The notes under the pieces are model-generated. The model saw only the letters and a program-made list of their open reading frames with translations, made no database searches and was not told the origin of the DNA. Position numbers and translations under genes: made by a program. From DASPPK01 sp964399235 (GTDB taxonomy: Archaea > Thermoproteota > Bathyarchaeia > Bathyarchaeales > Bathycorpusculaceae), in the NCBI GenBank assembly GCA_964399235.1, contig CAYNQC010000001.1:52337-116336 (forward strand): a stretch of 64,000 bases of DNA, written 5' to 3'. Shown in pieces: positions 60,601-64,000 of this stretch (position 1 is its first letter; every line of letters starts with the position of its first letter).

Positions 60601-60630
60601 CGGTATGGGGTGTGTATTCCTCCGATGTAG
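54637..60630 (+). CDS. Giant Cys-rich multidomain surface protein
   Basis: At 1997 residues this is the largest gene in the window. It has several beta domains with carbohydrate-binding-like character, separated by Pro/Cys linkers (PEPGPPTPEDCDKCVVG). Residues about 265-390 repeat the C-terminal domain of the preceding protein (GAIHFCVDTIPEPF, RPGVNVRVILVDFSGRRA, then a YPDGGFDFANVTGWW strand). No catalytic motif was recognised. It may be a giant tail fibre or surface filament. The ATG follows GAGAGGTGGACG. Confidence 0.72.
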   Translation: MGRWPTDFPGLVIDPSRQCVVNQVELARFPVRVCECFSECTNPGAPFPMLTECFIYGVQLGDLDKGCPLITDGALGVTVGFLEAHFFVRLQLPNEAGVDPDINFLQGGGDITNTALRFNLYIGKPVGIYEVYLVDGNGHRAWISFEPAVGSILWVNIPLEDFTLLDPPDPPNPDFDWSVVRYIYFGFTNNFQVAECMMALDNVRVCTKEPIGGFSFNPDTEPYGTNPDGASCVMLETFDSEASLRKVECDAPEPGPPTPEDCDKCVVGPPLIDGNGAIHFCVDTIPEPFYPPSIRYIAAAFALTTDVTFTIYSWRPGVNVRVILVDFSGRRAIYNLVAIGGSQTVTVSLLAFTYPDGGFDFANVTGWWTIFGTAGVNSNDRFAVDELRTNGGAILINDMSTLADIYCGYDPEPQEPNTTMECEWVALLPVLTHVPAPPGNVNFDALTWTGPLTIATVSQPCDDPAGYWDLGFDDPQDPLGNNDVQIGFNLPALPPSLMMREAILTLFDEAGRELMIHVAPPLVIGANVITIALSSTLAGQPTLESKGKFNARRVMYWQLGFVGVEVDSIVYPFIINFEGFQFRANGNVTKAFLFQNYGIDPATGKVDFEAKGGYSCYEDWRQVKVVPAGTQFEFLAGAGVTVDTDPNFVVDNVGIDRGKIPVNDDRSELRAEVWMPGTGFNPGWKDGHGWSHLDFSYRARPDSPAPGVPCDMYYVIQTVRGQTATVKFDSHAGGTPILPLDQWRQFTTDRWNMNMPMGDILSDFWRLFRVVKEKTPNQPRTGTPPTGRDQFMGDELDFLRARTHGDGNDQSFVGNCGRPTVEAVRDNGQWASIAAYGDDQPDHFNGHVHHETDCGVAAGNLTGDPPPGWPFSGLGELSPYHQAFTGWMKINKLVEGQGVMSVQFPRPINLSAEVLNNQSFFQIFAYGTNFGMGLDLETIADVQLILHDAIGGTATISLGTGALGSGLLGAPQGWNPANLWVTNSFHATNNLYAMLFRLIENTDGGINWQAVTGYELKSNHEDPDGWRMSKTWFFQDCYGTFIAPTLIYNWDRSTWTNLIGFQNPSNQFSVGKEIDPMTTPVVALNCDRTKKIAYWGMDEDWIRTADIVLVPAKYRDDSIVGINGNRGYDPLGNPLPGVLEALARDTRAWYGNIAFRVPPFAGCRNIWMDFCYIEEVICLGEDLEKAIYAFWDTACPCYGPPQEISTLVTHYRGKVPLTNEPLSGWMDRILPDDRFILEPGAQPLPAGYPESIYFEYCAIPDCDQTATDDTDPNFTFVRRTPTCSRPDDPLNTMYGYYRVEVEVTAKTPMVTVNWADVLNPGETLVSGAMSGLAILAGIGDSYKWEYIIKTAQLQAGTVVITGAAWAVAPPVTLVSPAITMDVDCDTVSWHTFGSQNPNVYGQVFWAGGGRSDPVVPPNVKLWTKVYAGPGSAGLSKREQYLFGDATIPDTTASWIFQLGGTGIEGFAVGLPVWIFNTNFVDNPARAITGLDIEAEEMMIDPNEEVTGLYGVVKSVDPALMRVEVDFNIPTNQQVRFTMLAMACIMVAPDKSRGYYWEASPELVDICKILPYLGAGRAELRWGFHYWNATKYPAIETQGAGYICDGDGESYLYEFHGEAAKEIINPVDWMDLLCSPVQETKLSNDALPTQDDIRVCDYCLFQPCSIVQIVDENCTGKEGGGPGYIGSVVLTTPDDPGKTCASLYAAEGHLKIIPAIPAAVTGCGLIDGFKTTRRARAFVKPDVARYAYSPTTKVDANGVPVEGQNFVGVDFATGLFTFIPDVVVSNPCVCYKALNSSIKIEPLLPGIYFLKGIDKSGCKSPPSKPIKVAGESTEPEDCGVGLSPTLLFHKTLNDGEQEYVGPQGADLPIVGSTINFTLASPSRVEFRVSFFGFDVVWGSKLGKDMTGWTELLVKNLQSGAVHKIMDRLLMVRAQEQGGQPDAEADGGAGSVGSRVVDLPAGVYVFDLIIRNGPPPSTGRTRSPIDIQVWRYGVCIPPM

Positions 60631-60639
60631 GAGCGGGGC

Positions 60640-60849
60640 ATGAACAAGCCGAACACACGGGTAGTCTGGGTGGTCTACAGCGAGGGATCGGGGGCGGTGC
60701 AGGCCCTCTACTTCCGCGACCCGAAGACAGTGAAGCAGGGCTACGGGATCATCAAGACAGTTTTGGATGAGAGGGCCATTCAGAAACCCCACCATCTTCG
60801 TGTGGTTGGGGAGAAGGTCGTCAGCGTTCTTGCCCTGGGAGGAATCTGA
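60640..60849 (+). CDS. Hypothetical small protein
   Basis: The 69-residue product begins NKPNTRVVWVVYSEGSG and contains an amphipathic helix (TVKQGYGIIKTVLDERAIQ). A short alpha/beta fold is likely. No family was recognised. It follows the giant gene closely and precedes a promoter. Confidence 0.6.
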   Translation: MNKPNTRVVWVVYSEGSGAVQALYFRDPKTVKQGYGIIKTVLDERAIQKPHHLRVVGEKVVSVLALGGI

Positions 60850-60855
60850 AAAGGA

Positions 60856-60884
60856 TTGAAATAAAAGAGCGGCTCTGATACGAT
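60856..60884 (+). promoter_or_regulatory. Sigma70-like promoter before 87-residue gene
   Basis: TTGAAA (5 of 6), a 17-base spacer and TACGAT (4 of 6) lie in the A+T-rich gap before a small gene that ends in a strong terminator. Together they outline a separate transcription unit. Confidence 0.62.
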
Positions 60885-60897
60885 TTCTTGCGTCAAG

Positions 60898-60912
60898 CGA
60901 TCTTTTTGATCG
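60898..60912. promoter_or_regulatory. Inverted repeat CGATC-TTTTT-GATCG downstream of promoter
   Basis: A 5-base inverted repeat around TTTTT starts 14 bases after the -10 box. It could be an operator or a 5' RNA hairpin; the short arms leave chance as an option. Confidence 0.35.
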
Positions 60913-60932
60913 AATCGAATAGGAGGACGCTC

Positions 60933-61196
60933 ATGGCACCGCCCCTCATCACCGAAGACATCGTGTTCCAGCACATCTCCAGCCCGTTGGGCAACCCCGG
61001 CTCGCCGTTCGACAAGGCCCTGGCGATGCGGGACCAGATCGTCGTGGGCTTCATCCAGAAGATCAACCGCCTCCCCTACCGTTCCCTCGGCGGCGGCATC
61101 CTGTCCGACCTCTGGGGCAACGAGGTGAAGGCCAACAACGCCGCGATCTTCCCCGGCATGGGCAACTTCGGGCCGGGCGGCGGGCCGCTTTCGTAG
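60933..61196 (+). CDS. Small Gly/Pro-rich protein in its own transcription unit
   Basis: The 87-residue product starts at ATG 7 bases after AGGAGG. Early residues (APPLITEDIVFQHISSPLGN) lead to a helix (DKALAMRDQIVVGFIQKINR) and a Gly-rich end (MGNFGPGGGPLS). No family was recognised. A promoter before it and a terminator after it suggest strong, separate expression, as for an abundant virion or regulatory protein. Confidence 0.7.
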   Translation: MAPPLITEDIVFQHISSPLGNPGSPFDKALAMRDQIVVGFIQKINRLPYRSLGGGILSDLWGNEVKANNAAIFPGMGNFGPGGGPLS

Positions 61197-61226
61197 CAAG
61201 CGCTACACGTACATCCGATAAGGGAG

Positions 61227-61254
61227 TGGGCGGAGGACGGTCTCCGCCCATTTT
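61227..61254 (+). terminator. Rho-independent terminator before metacaspase gene
   Basis: TGGGCGGAG-GACGGT-CTCCGCCCA forms a perfect 9-bp stem with a 6-base loop, followed by TTTT. It ends 15 bases before the metacaspase ATG, so that gene would depend on readthrough or an unseen promoter. Confidence 0.85.
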
Positions 61255-61269
61255 CCTATAGGGGCGATC

Positions 61270-62202
61270 ATGAAGAAAGCCCTGATCGTAGGGATCAACC
61301 GCTACCCCTCTTCGCCCCTCAAGGGGTGCGTGAACGACGTCGAGGACTGGCACAAGCTTCTCGCGTCCCTCGGGAAGTACCCCGCCGACAACATCCGGGC
61401 GGTGTGCGACGAGCGGGCCACGACCCAGGGCATCCGGGACCGCATGGCGTGGCTCAAGGAGGGCCTGAAGGGGCCGGGCGACGAGGTGTTCTTCGCCTTC
61501 TCAGGTCACGGTTCTCAAGTGAGAGACCGTGGTAGCCTCGATGAACTTGCCGACAACCTTGACGAGATCCTCGTGCCTGTGGACATCGATTGGAACACCA
61601 GGGTCATCACGGACGACGACATCGGGGAGTGGCTCAAGGGATTCCCGAAGGGGACCAGGATCACGGTCGTCCTCGACTGCTGCCACTCGGGCACGGGGAC
61701 CAGGGAGATGAGGCCTCCCCAGGAAAACCCGCACTACAAGGCCGACCGCTACCTTCCCCCGCCCCTCGACATCTTCCTCCGTTCCGAGGGACTTGCCACG
61801 CGGAAGGGAGTGGAGATTGGAGTCAAGATCGGGCGCGGTCACGGCAAGCGGAATGGTTGGCGGGAGGCCAAGGCGAACGGCAAGAAAAAGAGCCTGTTCT
61901 GGTGGAAGAATCCCTGCTTGAAGCCCAAGCCTGCCACGATTTCCACTCCCGTCGCCACGATGAACCACGTTCTCATCTCCGGGTGCAGGAGTGACCAGAC
62001 CAGCGCCGACGCCCTCATCAATGGGCGGTACAACGGGGCGCTCACCTGCTACCTGGCGACAGCCATGCGGCTGATGCAGGGGAAGTCGATCCGAGAGGTA
62101 CACGCGCTGGCGCGGAAGTCGATCTTGGACGCGGGGTACACGCAGGATTCACAGTTGGAAGGCCCCGAAAGCCTTCTGACCCATCCGGTATTCATGGTAT
62201 AA
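61270..62202 (+). CDS. Caspase-like cysteine protease (metacaspase/orthocaspase)
   Basis: Metacaspases cut proteins after Arg or Lys and take part in cell-death and stress pathways. The 310-residue protein has the caspase-fold order: KALIVGINRYPSSPLKGCVN at the start, FSGHGSQV with catalytic His80, then the DELADNLDEILVPVDID stretch (residues 91-107) and LDCCHSGTG with probable catalytic Cys138. Near the C-terminus are HVLISGCRSDQTSADA and YNGALTCYLATAM. An insert of about 80 residues after the Cys motif is Lys-rich (GKRNGWREAKANGKKK) and may be a processing loop. There is no signal peptide. The host or virion target is unknown. Confidence 0.9.
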   Translation: MKKALIVGINRYPSSPLKGCVNDVEDWHKLLASLGKYPADNIRAVCDERATTQGIRDRMAWLKEGLKGPGDEVFFAFSGHGSQVRDRGSLDELADNLDEILVPVDIDWNTRVITDDDIGEWLKGFPKGTRITVVLDCCHSGTGTREMRPPQENPHYKADRYLPPPLDIFLRSEGLATRKGVEIGVKIGRGHGKRNGWREAKANGKKKSLFWWKNPCLKPKPATISTPVATMNHVLISGCRSDQTSADALINGRYNGALTCYLATAMRLMQGKSIREVHALARKSILDAGYTQDSQLEGPESLLTHPVFMV

Positions 62203-62205
62203 CTA

Positions 62206-62220
62206 CGCAAACGGTTTGCG
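62206..62220. repeat. Recurring near-palindrome CGCAAACGGTTTGCG
   Basis: The arms equal those at 8886 and 52043, with CGG in the centre. It sits 3 bases after the metacaspase stop and 14 bases before the next ATG, and is followed by AAAAGGAGA, the ribosome-binding site. Confidence 0.7.
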
Positions 62221-62234
62221 AAAAGGAGATCTCG

Positions 62235-63098
62235 ATGAGTCGCTACTACGCCCCGACCGATAAAACCGTCCGGGGGAACCTCTTGGACGACTTGCAGGCC
62301 GACAAGGAAGCCATCGCCGCAGCGTTCGAGGGGGTCCAGGACGAAGAGAAGATGATGGACGCGGGAGGGGCGGGTGTGGGTTACATCCACTTCCTCACCC
62401 AGCCCAACGCCGAGGACGCCTTCTCCGTGGACGGGCAGATCTACCGCTTCTTCACGGGATCGCCTCCGAGGCCCCCGCGTCCGCCGTGGAGGCCGCCGTG
62501 GAGGCCGATCCCCCGACCCCGCGAGCCCTTCCTGCCGAGGGAGATCCTCCCGAGGGAGATTCCCCCGGACGAGTTCGACGTGGGGATCATCATCGGGCTC
62601 ACCGTCGAGGAGACCATCGACCACGCCGCTGCCGCAATCGAGGGGAACATCTACACGGGCGTCCGGGGCATCCGGGCGGTCAACGGGGCCGGGCCGGTCC
62701 TGCTCCTGGCGGCTCGATGGGCAGGGGCCGACTCCAACTTCCCGATCGAAGAGAGCACGGCAGGGGTCCGCATGGTGGTGGGTGAGAGCGAGGCGCGGAG
62801 CGCGGCGGAGCCCCGCCAGAGGAAGGTCGTCACCTGCAACTACGCCATGAACGACCGGGACATCGCGGCCCTGGCGACGCCGTGCGAGATCCCGATCATG
62901 TGCTGCATCGCCAGCACGGCCCCGCAGTTCGGGGGGGCGATCATCCTGCGGGGAATGGGCCTCAACGTGGTCCCCTTCACGGCGGACATCGGCTTCGGCG
63001 TCCGCCAGATCGGGGACGAGCTCTGGATCATCACGGTTCACGACCTGGGTGGGGTCATCCTGGAAGGCGACTCCATGCTCGTGACTGCGTGGACGTAG
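62235..63098 (+). CDS. Virion surface protein with Pro/Arg-rich linker
   Basis: The 287-residue product has an N-terminal 50-residue helical module (NLLDDLQADKEAIAAAFEGV, then QDEEKMMDAGGAG) that matches the start of the next protein. A Pro/Arg/Trp-rich linker (PPRPPRPPWRPPWRPIPRPR) leads to a beta-rich domain (VGIIIGLTVEETIDHAAAAI, later IIVHD-like ITVHDLGGVILEG). The shared module is probably an attachment tag to a common virion site. The linker may act as a spacer. Confidence 0.68.
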   Translation: MSRYYAPTDKTVRGNLLDDLQADKEAIAAAFEGVQDEEKMMDAGGAGVGYIHFLTQPNAEDAFSVDGQIYRFFTGSPPRPPRPPWRPPWRPIPRPREPFLPREILPREIPPDEFDVGIIIGLTVEETIDHAAAAIEGNIYTGVRGIRAVNGAGPVLLLAARWAGADSNFPIEESTAGVRMVVGESEARSAAEPRQRKVVTCNYAMNDRDIAALATPCEIPIMCCIASTAPQFGGAIILRGMGLNVVPFTADIGFGVRQIGDELWIITVHDLGGVILEGDSMLVTAWT

Positions 63099-63115
63099 GC
63101 GCACACGGTGTGCGC
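63099..63115. repeat. 17-base inverted repeat GCGCACAC-G-GTGTGCGC
   Basis: A perfect 8-base inverted repeat about one central G overlaps the end of the short gap before the next gene and is followed at once by GGAGGGG. It has the same setting as the CGCAAA elements but different arms. Confidence 0.6.
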
Positions 63116-63127
63116 GGAGGGGCATGA

Positions 63128-63886
63128 ATGACCGTTCAGAACTTCTATGTCCGTGGAGACAAGTCGATCATCAGCAACGTCATCGACGAGTTCGAGAGCG
63201 AGCGCAATCGTGTCCAGACCGCCTTCCAGGGGGTCCAGGACAAGTTCGACTCCGGGGGAGGAAGCGGAGGGGGGACGCGGATCGTAGGAAACGACGTAAC
63301 TCTGACGGCGGGGTACTTCCAGTTTACGGTCCCGCTGGACGCCGGAAACATCAACAGGTACTGCCGGATCGGAGGCCCTCTATCCTACGGCAGGCAACAG
63401 ATCCACTTCACCGGGAACCAGAGCGTCCTGCGACTGGGGGCGTGCTCGTCCGACGGTGACGCCTTCACGGAGGACTCCGATGGGATCGTCGTCTACAAGG
63501 AGAGCTCCAACTTCCTCGCGAGGATCAAGGCTGATCGGTTCGGACTCACCCGCTGCACGGACTCGGCGCTCTACTTCTTCCGGGTGGACCCGAGCGCCCT
63601 GTACTACAGGGCGGACCCCCCCGGAGGGGCGGTACACTTCCGGGTCGATCGCGTCACGGGCATGATGAGCCTGGGGCACGACGCCCCTGTCTCCGGCCTG
63701 GACATCTACCCGGACGCGGGGGGCGTGGACAAGGGATTCATCACGCTCAGGGAGCTGGCGGGGGGTCTCCCGCTGGCAGCGGCGAACGCCGTGGCTCTCG
63801 GGGCGAAGGACGACGGACTGGGCAAGACCCAGTTGGTGGTCAGGTTCCAGAGCGGTGCTGAGGTGCCACTGGCGACGGAGGCGTAG
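63128..63886 (+). CDS. Fibre-like virion protein sharing N-terminal tag
   Basis: The 252-residue product starts at the ATG 5 bases after GGAGGGG; an ATG 4 bases earlier opens a different frame without protein character. The N-terminus (SIISNVIDEFESERNRVQTA, then FQGVQDKFDSGGGSGGG) parallels the preceding protein. The rest is beta-rich (VTLTAGYFQFTVPLDAGNIN, later DAPVSGLDIYPDAGGVDKGF), as in fibre or spike heads. Confidence 0.7.
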   Translation: MTVQNFYVRGDKSIISNVIDEFESERNRVQTAFQGVQDKFDSGGGSGGGTRIVGNDVTLTAGYFQFTVPLDAGNINRYCRIGGPLSYGRQQIHFTGNQSVLRLGACSSDGDAFTEDSDGIVVYKESSNFLARIKADRFGLTRCTDSALYFFRVDPSALYYRADPPGGAVHFRVDRVTGMMSLGHDAPVSGLDIYPDAGGVDKGFITLRELAGGLPLAAANAVALGAKDDGLGKTQLVVRFQSGAEVPLATEA

Positions 63887-63887
63887 G

Positions 63888-64000
63888 GTGAAGGACGACA
63901 AGGTCGCTATCTCCTTGGTGAAGATCGAGGAGGGGGATCTCCAGAGGTACATGGCGAACGACGAGGCCATCTCCGACCAGGAGTGGCTCAAGTACGTCGC
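63888..64000 (+). CDS. N-terminal start of a gene cut by the window end
   Basis: A GTG one base after the previous stop opens a frame that runs past the window end. The visible residues are KDDKVAISLVKIEEGDLQRY followed by MANDEAISDQEWLKYVA, helical and charged. The ribosome-binding site is weak, so start choice is uncertain. No family can be named from this piece. Confidence 0.5.
   Translation, partial: MKDDKVAISLVKIEEGDLQRYMANDEAISDQEWLKYV

Noticed and set aside
61253..61265. CTATAGGGG resembling the end of a T7 RNA polymerase promoter
   Set aside because: Only the last 8-9 bases match and the upstream recognition part is absent. No single-subunit RNA polymerase gene is seen in the window.
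1..64000. tRNA genes or integrase/attachment sites
   Set aside because: No gap is large enough for a typical tRNA plus flanks except the two gaps of just over 100 bases (23808-23943 and 28694-28801), which hold a terminator/promoter and an imperfect hairpin. No integrase or recombinase motif was seen.

Overview
This G+C-rich window is a densely packed stretch of a large tailed-phage genome. Every gene I can support lies on the plus strand. Most neighbours overlap by a few bases or are separated by less than 60 bases, and no gap exceeds 140 bases. The core genes give a clear picture: small and large terminase subunits, portal, prohead protease, an HK97-fold major capsid protein, neck proteins, contractile sheath, two tail-tube proteins, a tail assembly chaperone with a frameshift, tape measure, and a full baseplate (CIS-tube/LysM-like proteins, gpD-like hub, spike, PAAR tip, gp25-like, gpJ-like, gpI-like). 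It is therefore a myovirus-type phage. Its tail and baseplate set resembles extracellular contractile injection systems as much as it resembles P2 or T4. No host marker is visible, so the host cannot be named; the sequence could equally be a metagenomic contig.

Layout. 0-2.9 kb: end of an Ala/Glu-rich protein, a WGR-domain ATP-dependent ligase, a four-CxxC zinc protein and small unknowns. 2.9-5.3 kb: terminase. 5.3-15.8 kb: accessory genes, which include two proteins with repeated HxH motifs, an overlapping kinase/HAD-phosphatase pair, and a fibre cluster (BppU-like and His-rich repeats). 15.8-18.3 kb: a compact unusual cassette with a coiled-coil membrane-anchored protein, two DUF2589-type proteins and a permuted papain-fold hydrolase. 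18.3-28.7 kb: portal, protease, capsid, neck and a HExxH metallopeptidase. 28.8-35.6 kb: sheath, tubes, chaperone and tape measure. 35.6-44.4 kb: baseplate. 44.4-64 kb: fibres and very large cysteine-rich surface proteins, interrupted by a caspase-like (metacaspase) protease gene.

Expression. I can see rho-independent terminators after the capsid gene, before one fibre gene and just before the metacaspase gene, and several sigma70-like promoters. The -35 box of some promoters overlaps the stop codon of the gene before. A near-palindrome, CGCAAA-N3-TTTGCG, recurs just upstream of four start codons. A perfect T TTT TTG slippery heptamer, correctly phased, lies at the end of the tail-chaperone gene.

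The observations most worth pursuing are the phage metacaspase inside the fibre locus, the kinase/phosphatase pair, the DUF2589/papain-fold cassette between terminase and portal, the repeated palindrome, and the insertion domain in the capsid protein. All functional calls come from reading the translated sequence and recalling family motifs; no search was run.
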